A DNA stretch of 64,000 nucleotides from an uncultured Ruegeria sp. (lineage in GTDB: Bacteria; Pseudomonadota; Alphaproteobacteria; Rhodobacterales; Rhodobacteraceae). The stretch lies in contig NZ_CANMQQ010000008.1 in NCBI RefSeq assembly GCF_947500045.1, positions 62,001-126,000 of the forward strand, read 5' to 3'. Below are positions 54,535-64,000 of this stretch, piece after piece (positions within the stretch are counted from its first letter, which is position 1; every line of letters starts with the position of its first letter). Below the pieces are notes generated by a model. It was not told the origin of the DNA, did not search any database, and worked only from the letters and a program-made list of their open reading frames with translations. The translations under genes were made by a program, and so were the position numbers.

Positions 54535-55776
54535 TCAAGCTGTCACGCCAGCTGACGCGCGATTTTCCCGGATGGGCAGGTGGATAATGGCACTGAAAGC
54601 TCCGATTGCGACACCAATCCACCAAACCATGGTGTAGTCACCGTACTGGTCGTACATGCGGCCTCCTAGCCAGATGCCCAGGAAGCTGCCGATTTGGTGG
54701 CTCAGGAAAACAATCCCGTACAACGTGCCCATGTAGCGCAAACCGTAAAGATGCGCGACAAGGCCAGATGTCAGCGGAACCGTCGCCAACCAAAGCGATC
54801 CCATTACCAGAGAGAATGCGATAACAGAAAAGGGTGTGATCGGGAACACGATGAATGCCCCCGCCACAACTGTCCGTCCGGTGTAAACCGCTGCGAGCAA
54901 GTACTTTTTCGGAAAGTGGTTACCTGCCCACCCCGCCAGCAACGTGCCGCCTATGTTGGCTATGCCGATCAGGGAAATGGCAACCGCCCCCAGGGCGGAT
55001 GTCGTCGTGATGCCAATCGAATGCAGCACGCCTCCGGGCTGGATTGGGCCGCACATCTCGGTAACGAAGGCCGGAAAATGGGCAGTTATAAAGCCCAGTT
55101 GGTAACCGCAGCTAAAAAAGCCGATTGCAATCAGTGCGTATGAAGGATCGCGGAACGCCTTGGCCAGGATTTGCCCCATGCTTTCTTCCAGTTCGGTCTT
55201 ACTGACCGGCTGAGGTGCGCGCATGAACGGTAACGTCAGGATCAACGCGAGGATTGCCACCGCAAAGACGAGGAAAACCTGTTGCCAAGGAAGGAATGTC
55301 AGCAGCCATTCAGCGGTGGGTGCCCCGATCACCTGCCCAAAGCTGCCCGCCGCAGTGACAACCGCCAATGACATTGAACGGTTCGCGTCAGTCGAAGCGC
55401 GTCCGACGACCGCTAGGACCACGCCAAACCCCGTACCCGCGATCCCGAAACCCACAAGCCAGGCATAAATTTGGTGCTCAAAGGGGGTGACGGACCAAGC
55501 CGACAAAACCATTCCTGCCGTATAGGTCAAGGCACCCAGAACAATAGCGCGCCGGTCACCAATCTTTTCGGCTATGGCACCAAAGATCGGCTGCCCGATC
55601 CCCCAGGCCAGATTCTGAATCGCGATCGCCATCGAGAAATCGGTGCGCAACCATCCGAATTCATCTGCGATGGGAATCTGAAACACGCCGAATGAGGCGC
55701 GCACTGCAAAGCTGACGGTAATGACGATGCAACCGACAATCAGGATCGGATTCAGCAGGTGGACAGGTTGCGGCAT
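54535..55776 (-). CDS. Major facilitator superfamily transporter
   Basis: 413 residues with twelve predicted transmembrane helices. MFS signatures: IFGAIAEKIGDRRAIVLGAL (loop 2-3) and VLAVVGRASTDANRSMSLAV after helix 4, then AFSLVMGSLWLATVPLTSGL in the second half. It resembles OFA/monocarboxylate-type symporters in layout, so a carboxylate substrate is possible but not shown. Convergent with the HAD hydrolase gene and divergent from zapE, with a 136-base region upstream. Confidence 0.9.
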   Translation of the reverse strand: MPQPVHLLNPILIVGCIVITVSFAVRASFGVFQIPIADEFGWLRTDFSMAIAIQNLAWGIGQPIFGAIAEKIGDRRAIVLGALTYTAGMVLSAWSVTPFEHQIYAWLVGFGIAGTGFGVVLAVVGRASTDANRSMSLAVVTAAGSFGQVIGAPTAEWLLTFLPWQQVFLVFAVAILALILTLPFMRAPQPVSKTELEESMGQILAKAFRDPSYALIAIGFFSCGYQLGFITAHFPAFVTEMCGPIQPGGVLHSIGITTTSALGAVAISLIGIANIGGTLLAGWAGNHFPKKYLLAAVYTGRTVVAGAFIVFPITPFSVIAFSLVMGSLWLATVPLTSGLVAHLYGLRYMGTLYGIVFLSHQIGSFLGIWLGGRMYDQYGDYTMVWWIGVAIGAFSAIIHLPIRENRASAGVTA

Positions 55777-55912
55777 CGGGGCTCCGGACTTCAGTTCTGT
55801 CAGACGTTAGCGGCGTAGTTCGAAGCGTCAATTCAGGAGTTTTGTGACACCAGTTCAGCAAAATTGATGGGTCAGGAAAAAAGGTTTCTTTTCAACATAC
55901 GAACCGGACGGT

Positions 55913-56983
55913 ATGGCTCAACTCATGACGGATCTGATTTCGCTTTATGAAGATCATATTGCCGATGGGTCGCTGACCCGGGATGACGCACAAGAGGCAG
56001 TGCTACCCCGGTTTGACCGAATTCGCACAGCTTTGGCCGAACCGGTCAAGCGCGGTTTGTTCCGCAAGGCGCCGCCCCCACCCAAAGGCTTGTATCTTTG
56101 GGGCGGCGTTGGGCGTGGCAAGTCGATGCTGATGGATATGTTCGTCGAGACGCTGGGCGACATACCGGTTCGCAGGGTCCATTTTCACGCATTCATGCAG
56201 GAAATCCATACCGGCCTGCACAAGGCGCGCGAAGATGGAGTTGAAGATGCGCTGGCCCCAGTGGCCGAGGCTGTGATCAAATCCGCACGCGTCCTGGCAT
56301 TTGATGAGATGCAGATTACCGATATCACCGATGCGATGATCGTGGGGCGGTTGTTTGATATGCTCCACAAGGGCGGGGTGGTTGTCATCACAACCTCGAA
56401 CCGGCATCCCGATGATCTGTATAAGGATGGGTTGAATCGGCAACTGTTCCTGCCTTTTATCCAGCACATCAAAGAACAGCTGGAAGTGTGGGAGCTGGTT
56501 TCACCTACAGATTATCGGCAGAACCGGCTTGAAGGTTCGCCGGTATATTTCACACCTATTGGACCCGAAGCGCGCGATAAGATTCGTGCCGTTTGGAATG
56601 ATTTGTCTGGCGGACCCGCAGAGCCGTTGACCCTGCAGGTTAAAGGGCGCGAGGTGGTGCTGCCCGCGTTCCGAAACGGAGTGGCGCGGGCCTCATTTTA
56701 CGACCTATGCGGACGGATGCTGGGACCAGGCGACTATCTGGCCATTGCAGAAGCGCTGAAAGTTCTGGTGCTTGAAGACATACCGCGTTTGTCGCGCAAC
56801 AATTTCAATGAGGCCAAGCGCTTCGTCACGTTGATCGACGCGTTGTATGAAGCAAAGGTCCGGCTGATCTGTTCTGCCGCTGCTGAGCCCGAGATGCTGT
56901 ACGTCGAAGGGGAAGGCACGTTCGAATTTGAGCGCACAGCGTCCCGCCTGCGCGAGATGCAGGATAAGGATTGGGGACAATAA
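55913..56983 (+). CDS. zapE: Cell division protein ZapE (AFG1-like ATPase)
   Basis: 356 residues. P-loop ATPase with Walker A LYLWGGVGRGKSMLMDMFVE, Walker B RVLAFDEMQITDITDAMIVG (DE pair) and the sensor VVITTSNRHPDDLYKDGLNR, all typical of the AFG1/ZapE family. The C-terminal region has DIPRLSRNNFNEAKRFVTLI and ICSAAAEPEMLY. ZapE modulates FtsZ rings and helps respiratory-complex turnover in studied bacteria. It acts in the cytoplasm at the membrane. No clear ribosome site at the ATG; a second ATG four codons in is possible. Convergent with folC. Confidence 0.93.
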   Translation: MAQLMTDLISLYEDHIADGSLTRDDAQEAVLPRFDRIRTALAEPVKRGLFRKAPPPPKGLYLWGGVGRGKSMLMDMFVETLGDIPVRRVHFHAFMQEIHTGLHKAREDGVEDALAPVAEAVIKSARVLAFDEMQITDITDAMIVGRLFDMLHKGGVVVITTSNRHPDDLYKDGLNRQLFLPFIQHIKEQLEVWELVSPTDYRQNRLEGSPVYFTPIGPEARDKIRAVWNDLSGGPAEPLTLQVKGREVVLPAFRNGVARASFYDLCGRMLGPGDYLAIAEALKVLVLEDIPRLSRNNFNEAKRFVTLIDALYEAKVRLICSAAAEPEMLYVEGEGTFEFERTASRLREMQDKDWGQ

Positions 56984-57027
56984 GGCCCCCTACCCCCGGC
57001 CCGGAGTATTTTCGACCACGTGAAGGA

Positions 57028-58302
57028 TCAGGCGTTTTCTCGGAGGATATTACCGGCGAGATAAAGTGACCCACAGATCAGAACCCGCGCATCGGGGGAT
57101 TGAGCGGTGATGGCGGCAAGCGCATCCGCGACGCTATCGGCCGTTGTCGCCGTCAGGTTCACTCTGGCAGCCGCAGCAGCGGTCTCTTCTGCGCTCAGCG
57201 TATTTTGTTCACCGGGGATGGATACGGCGGTCAGGCTGTCGGCTTTTGCAGCCAATGGTGCGAGATAGCCAGTGACATCCTTCGTATTTAACATGCCGCA
57301 AATCATATGCGTGGGCCGTTCCGGCAATGACGACAGAACACCAGCCAATGCGATGCCTGCGGCGGCGTTGTGACCTCCATCCAGCCACAGTTCAGCCTGT
57401 GGGGCTTGATCGACAAGGGGGCCGGATTTCAGCCGCTGCATACGCGCGGGCCATTCAGTCTTGGTGACTGCGGCCTCATAAGCGTCATCACCCATTTGCA
57501 GGTGACGTAATACGGCCAGAGCTGCCCCTGCGTTGACTATCTGATGAGCCCCCAGCAGGTTTGGCATCGGCAGATCACGCAATCCGGTTTCATCCTGATA
57601 AATCAAACGCCCATTTTCGGTATGCACATGCCAATGTTGCCCGTAAACCTGCAGCGGTGCGCCTAGGCGGGCTGCAGTGTACTCGATGACTTCCAGCGCC
57701 TCATCTTGCTGTGGGCCAACAATACAGGGCACGCCGGGTTTAATAATTCCGGCTTTCTCTGCGGCGATCTTGCCCAGAGTATCACCAAGGAATTGTTCGT
57801 GATCGATCGAAACAGGTGTGATGGCCGTCAACGCAGGTTGTTCGACAACATTGGTGGCGTCCAGACGCCCACCCAAACCAACTTCGAGCAATGTATAATC
57901 CGCCCTCGTGCGCGAAAACGCCAGAAGTGCCGCGCAGGTGGTGATCTCGAAATAGGTGATGTTCTCGCCACCATTTGCGGCGTAGCATTCATCCAGAACG
58001 GCGGTGAGGTCAGGTTCCAAAATCAGCTTTCCGGCCAATCGGATGCGCTCGTGAAACCGGGCCAGATGGGGTGAGGTATAAGCATGAACCGTATGCCCTG
58101 CCCCTTCAAGCCCCGCGCGGATCATGGCCTGGGTCGAGCCCTTGCCATTGGTTCCGGCGATATGAATGACCGGGGGTAGCTTGGTCTGTGGATTGTACAG
58201 CGCAGCCAGCAAACGCCACATGCGGTCCAAGGTCAGGTCGATGATCTTGGGGTGCAACGCCATCATCCGATCAAGGATGACATCCGAGCTCTGGGTGGTC
58301 AT
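57028..58302 (-). CDS. folC: Bifunctional folylpolyglutamate/dihydrofolate synthase
   Basis: 424 residues. ATP-binding loop [20 protein letters not shown], then [20 protein letters not shown], metal-binding [15 protein letters not shown] and [20 protein letters not shown] are the Mur ligase-like FolC motifs; [19 protein letters not shown] follows in the C-domain. It adds glutamate to dihydropteroate and extends polyglutamate on folates. Its ATG overlaps the accD stop by 4 bases (ATGA), a conserved arrangement in related bacteria and a sign of coupled translation. Confidence 0.95.
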   Translation of the reverse strand: MTTQSSDVILDRMMALHPKIIDLTLDRMWRLLAALYNPQTKLPPVIHIAGTNGKGSTQAMIRAGLEGAGHTVHAYTSPHLARFHERIRLAGKLILEPDLTAVLDECYAANGGENITYFEITTCAALLAFSRTRADYTLLEVGLGGRLDATNVVEQPALTAITPVSIDHEQFLGDTLGKIAAEKAGIIKPGVPCIVGPQQDEALEVIEYTAARLGAPLQVYGQHWHVHTENGRLIYQDETGLRDLPMPNLLGAHQIVNAGAALAVLRHLQMGDDAYEAAVTKTEWPARMQRLKSGPLVDQAPQAELWLDGGHNAAAGIALAGVLSSLPERPTHMICGMLNTKDVTGYLAPLAAKADSLTAVSIPGEQNTLSAEETAAAAARVNLTATTADSVADALAAITAQSPDARVLICGSLYLAGNILRENA

Positions 58303-59231
58303 TTCTCGACCGCATCCTCGGTTGGTGCTTCTGCAGTGGCTTCTTCCGGTTCAGGCGCTGGCAGATCGCCTTTGACTGCCGGCGGCTGATTCGTCAGCAT
58401 TCGGGTGATGGTGATCAGCTCTTCCCGCATTTCGGTGCGCTTGGTCACACGGTCGAGCATGCCGTGATCCAACAGGTATTCCGCGCGCTGGAAACCTTCG
58501 GGCAGTTTCTCGCGAATGGTCTGCTCGATCACACGGGGACCCGCGAAACAGATCAGAGCATTGGGTTCGGAAATATGAACGTCACCCAACATGGCATAGG
58601 ATGCGGTAACACCGCCTGTGGTAGGGTGCGTCAACACAACGATATAAGGCAGCTTCGCCTCTTTGAGCATTTCAACCGCCACCGTAGTACGCGGCATCTG
58701 CATCAGGCTCAGTATGCCTTCTTGCATCCGCGCACCGCCAGCTGCCGAGAACAAGATCAGCGGGCGCTTCAGCTTAACGGCCTCTTGTGCCGCAGCAATG
58801 ATGGCATTGCCAACATACATGCCCATAGACCCGCCCATGAATGAGAAATCCTGCGCGGCAGCAACGATCGGAGTACGCCCGATTTCGCCCAGTGCGACCA
58901 GCATCGCCTCTTTCTCGCCAGTCTTTTTCTGCGCTGCTTTCATCCGGTCGGGATATTTCTTCTGATCCCGGAATTGCAGCGGGTCATCCTTGGGGGCCGG
59001 AACATCAACCTCAGAGAATATACCGCCATCGAACAGATGCTTGAACCGGTCTCGTGGCGTGATCCCCATATGGTGATCACACTGGGTGCAGACATTCTGG
59101 TTATCTGCCAACTCGCGGTGGAACAGCATGGTTCCGCATTCATCACACTTATGCCAAAGGTTTTCGGGCACTTCGCGGCGTGAGAAGATCGAGTTGATCC
59201 GGGGGCGGACGTAGTTTGTGATCCAGTTCAT
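58299..59231 (-). CDS. accD: Acetyl-CoA carboxylase carboxyltransferase subunit beta
   Basis: About 310 residues from the ATG at 59231 (AAGGTT upstream), starting [21 protein letters not shown] four-Cys zinc ribbon (CDEC and CTQC, about 32-54) precedes the crotonase-like core with [40 protein letters not shown] and [20 protein letters not shown]. It transfers carboxyl from biotin to acetyl-CoA, with AccA (not in the window). A Pro/Glu-rich tail (about 275-310) extends beyond the usual end. The frame opens 43 codons earlier, overlapping the CPBP gene; family start favours 59231. Coupled to folC. Confidence 0.95.
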   Translation of the reverse strand: MNWITNYVRPRINSIFSRREVPENLWHKCDECGTMLFHRELADNQNVCTQCDHHMGITPRDRFKHLFDGGIFSEVDVPAPKDDPLQFRDQKKYPDRMKAAQKKTGEKEAMLVALGEIGRTPIVAAAQDFSFMGGSMGMYVGNAIIAAAQEAVKLKRPLILFSAAGGARMQEGILSLMQMPRTTVAVEMLKEAKLPYIVVLTHPTTGGVTASYAMLGDVHISEPNALICFAGPRVIEQTIREKLPEGFQRAEYLLDHGMLDRVTKRTEMREELITITRMLTNQPPAVKGDLPAPEPEEATAEAPTEDAVEK

Positions 59232-59290
59232 GTCGGAACCTTGATAATGCGGCGTTGACGTCAAATAAGGCGCAACGACGGGAAATGCAA

Positions 59291-60190
59291 TCAACGCCTG
59301 AGGGCCAGTCGCGCCGTAAGCCACCCGACGATCATCAGCGCAAAGTCGACAAGCAGCCAAGGCCTTAGCGCATCTGCATCTGAAGCCTGATAAGGGAGGT
59401 GATACAAGGCCAGACCACTAAGACTGTCAGGCAACGAAATAACCAGAAGGGCCGCAAAATTATTAAAGAAATGCAGCGCTATGGCGGGCCCGAGTGTCCC
59501 TGCCCTCGCAGTCAAGTCAGCTGTCAGAATCCCAAATGTAAGTGCCCAAATCGCAATTAGCAGTGCGTTATCGCCCACGGTGGCCGGGTTATAGTGTCCG
59601 GCCGCGAACAATATTGATGGCAGACCTATCCAGATCAATGGCGATCGAAACCGTGCGGCGAGGCTTTGTTGCAGGTAGCCCCGAAACAGAACTTCTTCGG
59701 CGCTGGTCTGGATCAGGACTGCTACGATCGATAGCGGCAATAGCAGCAACCATCTGGCGAAAGGCAGATTCGCCACCAAAGGTGCACCCAGATTGTAGGG
59801 CGGCAGCGCAAATACGGCCACACTCAGCAGCAACAGCGCGCGGAAGACGCGCCAGAACTGTCGTATTGCTAAACTTTGCCCTCCAATTACCGAGGCAAGC
59901 GAACGGTGCTGAAACAGCCTCGCACTCAGTGCTACGCCAAGGGTGGCGAAGATAAAGCTAGATAGCACGATGAGAAGTGCCAAGGGGGACGCACCCGTCA
60001 GAAAGCCAGCCGCTGACCCTGGCGTAGTCAGATTGGCTATGATGGCGAACAAGATCGCATTAAGCGCCACAACAACCACCGACACCAGTGCGATACCCGC
60101 AAACAGGCGCCAAAGATCGGGATATCTGCGGGCGTCGCTTAGCAGGTGTTCATGGCTACGATAGGCGTCGTAGCTCTTTCTAACCTTCAT
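59291..60190 (-). CDS. CPBP-family intramembrane glutamic endopeptidase-like protein
   Basis: About 299 residues with seven to eight transmembrane helices. The conserved abortive-infection/Rce1 motifs are present: [17 protein letters not shown] (paired Glu and Arg) and [13 protein letters not shown] (His), with further acidic/polar residues in later helices. Such proteases cleave within the membrane, but in bacteria many have unknown substrates. The ATG at 60190 overlaps the stop of the upstream ABC/cNMP protein by 11 bases, so the two are coupled and probably work together. Confidence 0.88.
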   Translation of the reverse strand: MKVRKSYDAYRSHEHLLSDARRYPDLWRLFAGIALVSVVVVALNAILFAIIANLTTPGSAAGFLTGASPLALLIVLSSFIFATLGVALSARLFQHRSLASVIGGQSLAIRQFWRVFRALLLLSVAVFALPPYNLGAPLVANLPFARWLLLLPLSIVAVLIQTSAEEVLFRGYLQQSLAARFRSPLIWIGLPSILFAAGHYNPATVGDNALLIAIWALTFGILTADLTARAGTLGPAIALHFFNNFAALLVISLPDSLSGLALYHLPYQASDADALRPWLLVDFALMIVGWLTARLALRR

Positions 60191-63100
60191 TGTCTTGCCC
60201 GGCACCCACAAGGGCCGGGTCTTCCCCAATTGGGGTGCTAGGATCGCGCAACCGTTCGGACACAGTGGTCAGATAGCCTGCCACGGTTTCAAGTAACCTC
60301 ACCGCAACACCTGCATCACTTTCGATGACTGCACGTAGTTCCTCGGCTCCGATTCTCAGGAAGGCGCAATCTGTGAGGGCCACCAAATCCAATTGACGCG
60401 GTTCATTTGTAATGATCGCCAGGTCCCCTATCAGGCGGCCCGGCTCAACCGTCGAGATCGAACGCATATCGCCGTGTTCGTCCAGCCAGTTCAGGGTCGC
60501 CTGACCTGAAATACACAGATAGGCCGCATCCGGAGCCTGCCCGCGCGAGAATATGGTCTGACCTGCAGCCGCTTCGTACCATTGCGCCGAGAATGCCAGA
60601 AGGCGCTGATTGCGCCCATCCACCCGCGAGAACAACTCGTTCGACGAAATGATTTTGAGCTTTCGGCTCAGGTCATCTGGCCCGTCGACTTCGTCCTCGG
60701 TAGACACGCGCGAGACACCGTCAATACGGCCATCTTTGATTTCGACAAACAGATCATAGGCTTCAGGATGGGCAAAATGATCCTCCATGAAAATCATGAC
60801 TGAATCGGGCAGCAATTCGCGCAGCTTAAGGCGGGTTCGGAGGCGGCTTTCCGAGTCATGACTGGCCAGGGCCTTGTCGAGGATCAGGATATCGGGGCGT
60901 TTTATCCCCGCCCGCGAAAACGCGGCGCGTTCCTGGAACACGGTCGGCAAATTGTTGCCCCCTAAACCGGACGGAAGGTCATAAATGATCGCGGCAGCCC
61001 TGCGGCGCAGCCCGGCCTCGTTCAACACTTCGGCCACAAGATCTTCGATCTCTTCCGCGTGCGCACCAGCCATGATCGACACCCGACCATAAAGCGCATT
61101 CTCCATTGCTGTCAGGCGCGGAACGTAGACATCTGGCGACACTGGCACAAACATCGAACCCATCGCATCCCTTAGCCTTTCTGCCTGGCTGTGACGGATC
61201 GAGAGAATCTTGTCCTTGTATTCTTCAGGGAAACTGGGGCCGATTTGCTCGGCGGTCAGCATGAATGGGACGGTCAACAGCAACGCACGCTCTTGATCAC
61301 CAATAGAATCTTCGCCTTTGGTTCTGCGACGCTCTTCAATATCAAGTAGTCGATGGTACATATCCTTTGACATGCCCAACCGCAGGAACAGCGGGTGATC
61401 TGCCCCATCTCGCCCAAAGGTCTGGTTCAAAGTTTCCAATACAGCTTCGGCAATTCCAAGCGCGTCATCATCCAGATCGTTTGCTTTTAACAGCGACAGG
61501 AACCGCCCGTCACCCGCAAGAATATCAGGTGCGATGTCGTGCGCCGGAGAGGCAAACAGCAGGTTACCGCCCAACGGAACGGCTGGATTGAACTGATCGG
61601 GATCGAACCGGTAAACGAACTTATCCAGCCCACGCTGTTGCAAGCGATCGGCTACGGTATCTCTGAGTTCGACGATTTCTTGCGCCAACGCCGAATGCAC
61701 CATTGGATCGAATTGTGATCGCAATGTGCGACGGAACATGAACTCGTCAATGCCCATTGCTTCGACAAGCTGGAACCACCAGTCACGGATATCCTCGATG
61801 TCATCAAGGCCTGCCAGACTTGGGTCAATCCATTCGTCGGAAAGGGAATCGGGTGGATTCCCCGCGCGCACCGCTTCGATCTGACGGCGCGTGGGGACAC
61901 GTAACGCATCTTCTTCGTGTTGAGGATGCGTGCGCAAGGGCATCAAAAGGTTGTCGCCCAGCGTTCCATCAAACAAATACGGTCGCGAATAGGCGTAACC
62001 GATCCTCGCGGCGATCACCGCCTGATGGAGATCGTTCAGATTGTGGCCTGCCATCAGGACCTCTCCCTGAACTGGCAGCAGTTCACGTGTCAGCAGCTGA
62101 GCAAGCGCAGTTCGCTCGGAGGCATGTTTCGACTGAATGGCGATCCGCGCGCCTTGCGGAATTATCAGATCAATATCTTCTAGGATGGTCTTACCGTCGT
62201 CGTCACGAACCGTAACATTGCGAAGTTCGATATCCCCCGTCAGATGCGGGATGGATGCGGGGACACCTTCAAACAGCCGCTCAGGTATCATGTTTGAAGG
62301 GGCAAACCGCTCGATCACAATCTCCCAGCGCAGCGACATGTCCTGCACTTGGTTGTAGTAGGTCAGAAGGTCTTTCCACGGGCCGCTGAGATCCTTGTAG
62401 GCACCCAAAGCTGCTACCAGCGCGCCCACCGTCACCTCACCGGTGATCGCTAGGTAACCACCCACCGAATAGAACAGGAAAGGCGTCATCTGAGTGATCA
62501 GGTTGTTGAGGAACTTCATGAAGAATTTCTTGTTGTAGATCTTGAAGCGGATCTCGAACAAGGTTCCCAGACGATGGCTGAACTGAGCCAGACGATAACG
62601 CCAACCACCATTGGTGCGCAGGTCACTTATCCCGGCGGCACTTTCACCGATTTCAGAGCTTAATCGCCTGACTTCTTGAATACGATCCTTGTTCAGAAGG
62701 TTGATTTGGCGCTGAAGCTTCGGGATCAACCAAGCCTGCACAGGGATCAGCGCAATACTGGCAAGCCCGAACCAGACGCTTTGCATGAACAGAAAGGTAA
62801 CGATGGTCATCATCTGACCAAACTGAAACACCGGTTGCGCGATGGCATCGCCCATCAGCCCACCCATCGGTTCGGCCTCGGACGTGATCATCGACACCAG
62901 TTCACCCTGACTGGTCGTCGCGAAATAGGACTTGGGGAATCGCATGGCACGGCTGATCAGAGTAAAGCGCAGACGCCGCAGCATTCGTTCGGCCAGAATG
63001 CCTTTCATAGTGTTTATGCGCATCTTCATCACGCCGCTGGCAATGACCGTCGCCAAAAACGCAAAACACAGAATCATCAGGTACTGCACCTGGCTTACGG

Positions 63101-63275
63101 TGAAGCCAAGGAATGTCACGGTATCCGTCGGCGCACCAATGGCGTCGTTAATGATCTGTTTTGGAAGCTCCAACGAGGCATAGAGGAAAGGAAACGACAA
63201 AACCGTCAAAAAAAGCAGCACCAATTGCTGTTTTTTCGAGTGCTTCCAGATAAATGAAAATAGGGTGGGTTCCAT
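60180..63275 (-). CDS. ABC-exporter-like protein with degenerate ATPase, large insertion and cNMP-binding tail
   Basis: 1031 residues. Residues 1-330 form an ABC exporter transmembrane domain with about six helices (FSFIWKHSKKQQLVLLFLTV at the start). The nucleotide domain (~345-860) is degenerate. The Walker A region reads IAIQSKHASERTALAQL (no GKT/S), and the signature position reads LPTVFQERAAFSRA instead of LSGGQ. Walker B is DILILDKA, with Lys in place of the catalytic Glu. Roughly 300 residues (~445-765) of unknown fold interrupt it. Residues ~893-1000 match a cyclic-nucleotide-binding-like beta roll (GRLIGDLAIITNEPRQLDLV). It is unlikely to hydrolyse ATP normally; it may be a regulated or receptor-like protein. 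It overlaps the CPBP protease gene. Confidence 0.88.
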   Translation of the reverse strand: MEPTLFSFIWKHSKKQQLVLLFLTVLSFPFLYASLELPKQIINDAIGAPTDTVTFLGFTVSQVQYLMILCFAFLATVIASGVMKMRINTMKGILAERMLRRLRFTLISRAMRFPKSYFATTSQGELVSMITSEAEPMGGLMGDAIAQPVFQFGQMMTIVTFLFMQSVWFGLASIALIPVQAWLIPKLQRQINLLNKDRIQEVRRLSSEIGESAAGISDLRTNGGWRYRLAQFSHRLGTLFEIRFKIYNKKFFMKFLNNLITQMTPFLFYSVGGYLAITGEVTVGALVAALGAYKDLSGPWKDLLTYYNQVQDMSLRWEIVIERFAPSNMIPERLFEGVPASIPHLTGDIELRNVTVRDDDGKTILEDIDLIIPQGARIAIQSKHASERTALAQLLTRELLPVQGEVLMAGHNLNDLHQAVIAARIGYAYSRPYLFDGTLGDNLLMPLRTHPQHEEDALRVPTRRQIEAVRAGNPPDSLSDEWIDPSLAGLDDIEDIRDWWFQLVEAMGIDEFMFRRTLRSQFDPMVHSALAQEIVELRDTVADRLQQRGLDKFVYRFDPDQFNPAVPLGGNLLFASPAHDIAPDILAGDGRFLSLLKANDLDDDALGIAEAVLETLNQTFGRDGADHPLFLRLGMSKDMYHRLLDIEERRRTKGEDSIGDQERALLLTVPFMLTAEQIGPSFPEEYKDKILSIRHSQAERLRDAMGSMFVPVSPDVYVPRLTAMENALYGRVSIMAGAHAEEIEDLVAEVLNEAGLRRRAAAIIYDLPSGLGGNNLPTVFQERAAFSRAGIKRPDILILDKALASHDSESRLRTRLKLRELLPDSVMIFMEDHFAHPEAYDLFVEIKDGRIDGVSRVSTEDEVDGPDDLSRKLKIISSNELFSRVDGRNQRLLAFSAQWYEAAAGQTIFSRGQAPDAAYLCISGQATLNWLDEHGDMRSISTVEPGRLIGDLAIITNEPRQLDLVALTDCAFLRIGAEELRAVIESDAGVAVRLLETVAGYLTTVSERLRDPSTPIGEDPALVGAGQDNEG

Positions 63276-63516
63276 GCCCCTGCCTCGTCGTGAAACTTAA
63301 TGATCTGGGGATAATTCGGGTTACATCCCGACCAGAACGCCGACGGTAAGCTGCAGCCCTTCCCTTTGCAAGAATAGTGAAGTGTCGTTGCCATAAATTT
63401 CAGTTGATCGATGGGCTTTAACCAGATTTCAGAAAATATCGCGCCCTAATCATCAAGACGTGTTTGTCCCTCGCTTTGACTTTGACTAAACAGAAGCAGG
63501 TTTGGATGATAGGACG
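63276..63516. other. Divergent intergenic region, no gene recognised
   Basis: 240 bases between the ABC/cNMP gene (minus) and the DUF6478-like gene (plus). It should hold both promoters. I see no clear repeat or operator. Confidence 0.4.
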
Positions 63517-64000
63517 ATGGGCGGATTTCTGGATCGCTATATACGACGCAAGGCAATCGCGCAGTGGCGGCTGGCTGAACAGCAGGCTGATCAGATGGCA
63601 TTGCCCAAATTGCGCCGCCAACGGGACGAGGCGCGCCATTTGCGCGGGCAACTAGAGCGGGTCATCCAAACAGCAGACAGTCGTTTGATCCAGCCGCGGC
63701 TTGGTTCGAACCAGTTTCCGAGACCGCTGGGAACCGATTGGTCCTGGCGTCCTGATCTTTGGCGCGAACCGGCCTTGCGCAAAGGACTTGCCTCAGCACC
63801 GCGCAAAGCAGGAATAGACAGTCAGGTGACCCTGTTTCATGATTGCCCTCTGGCAGAGATCGCAATGCAACAAACACGAAATCGACGGGGAAAGGACCTG
63901 GCTCCCTTCAGTCTGGCGATTGAGGTCTTTGATTTTCAAGGTACATTTCTGTCACTTTCGGTCGAACTTCCAATGGATGCCGCCATTGATTTGACACGCC
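63517..64000 (+). CDS. DUF6478-like protein (3' end outside window)
   Basis: The frame is open from the ATG at 63517 to the window edge (161 codons). The visible part starts MGGFLDRYIRRKAIAQWRLA, then has a charged helix with many Arg/Gln (RRQRDEARHLRGQLERVIQ), then PRPLGTDWSWRPDLWREPAL, a His-Asp-Cys stretch (TLFHDCPLAEIAM) and FSLAIEVFDFQGTFLSLSVE. This pattern fits the DUF6478 family found mainly in Rhodobacteraceae; its function is unknown. An in-frame TTG at 63502 with GCAGG before it is an alternative start. AGGA is very close to the chosen ATG. Confidence 0.65.
   Translation, partial: MGGFLDRYIRRKAIAQWRLAEQQADQMALPKLRRQRDEARHLRGQLERVIQTADSRLIQPRLGSNQFPRPLGTDWSWRPDLWREPALRKGLASAPRKAGIDSQVTLFHDCPLAEIAMQQTRNRRGKDLAPFSLAIEVFDFQGTFLSLSVELPMDAAIDLTR

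Overview
The window looks like chromosome of a marine alphaproteobacterium of the Rhodobacteraceae (Roseobacter group). This rests on a moderately high GC content and on gene types typical of that group: adjacent accD and folC, a Tex protein, a monomeric NADP isocitrate dehydrogenase, a DUF6478-like protein, many solute-binding ABC systems and an RTX protein beside a type I secretion pair. No phage, IS element or CRISPR array was recognised. The assignment comes from gene character only; no database search was possible.

Layout. 1-4.4 kb: 3' end of an RTX/dockerin-like secreted protein, convergent with its probable type I exporter (HlyD-like adaptor and PrtD-like ABC protein). 4.7-11.1 kb: surface-polysaccharide sugar-nucleotide genes. 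wbpA-, wbpB- and wbpE-like genes make UDP-diamino-uronic acid precursors, accompanied by a GT4 glycosyltransferase and a UDP-glucuronate 4-epimerase-like enzyme. 11.4-14.9 kb: a polar amino-acid-type ABC importer divergent from its binding protein and a creatininase-family hydrolase. 14.9-22.8 kb: a peptide-type ABC importer operon with two paralogous binding proteins and an embedded glutathionyl-hydroquinone-reductase-like GST. 23-32.3 kb: tex, then DUF4173 protein/response regulator/histidine kinase, a TPR gene with an in-frame TGA in its signal peptide, and monomeric icd.

32.6-48.3 kb is the most unusual part. About 16 kb of co-directional minus-strand genes form two probable operons. The first (48.3 to 39.6 kb) has four dynamin-like GTPases arranged as two paralogous pairs, a roadblock/LC7-like protein and two unrecognised proteins. 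The second (39.2 to 32.6 kb) has a membrane Ser/Thr kinase with a periplasmic C-terminus, an FHA protein, a PP2C phosphatase and two secreted LysM/solute-binding fusions. Together they look like a phospho-signalling system, possibly wall-sensing, coupled to membrane-remodelling GTPases. I do not recognise it as a described system. Kinase, phosphatase and FHA recall type VI secretion regulation, but no type VI structural genes are present.

49-64 kb: tRNA-Leu(UAG), a TetR regulator with a palindromic operator candidate, an AEC transporter, S-formylglutathione hydrolase, soluble transhydrogenase overlapping a YaiI/DUF188 gene, a HAD hydrolase, an MFS transporter, ZapE, folC-accD, a CPBP membrane protease-like protein, and a 1031-residue ABC-exporter-like protein with a degenerate nucleotide-binding domain and a cyclic-nucleotide-binding-like tail. 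The window ends inside a DUF6478-like gene.
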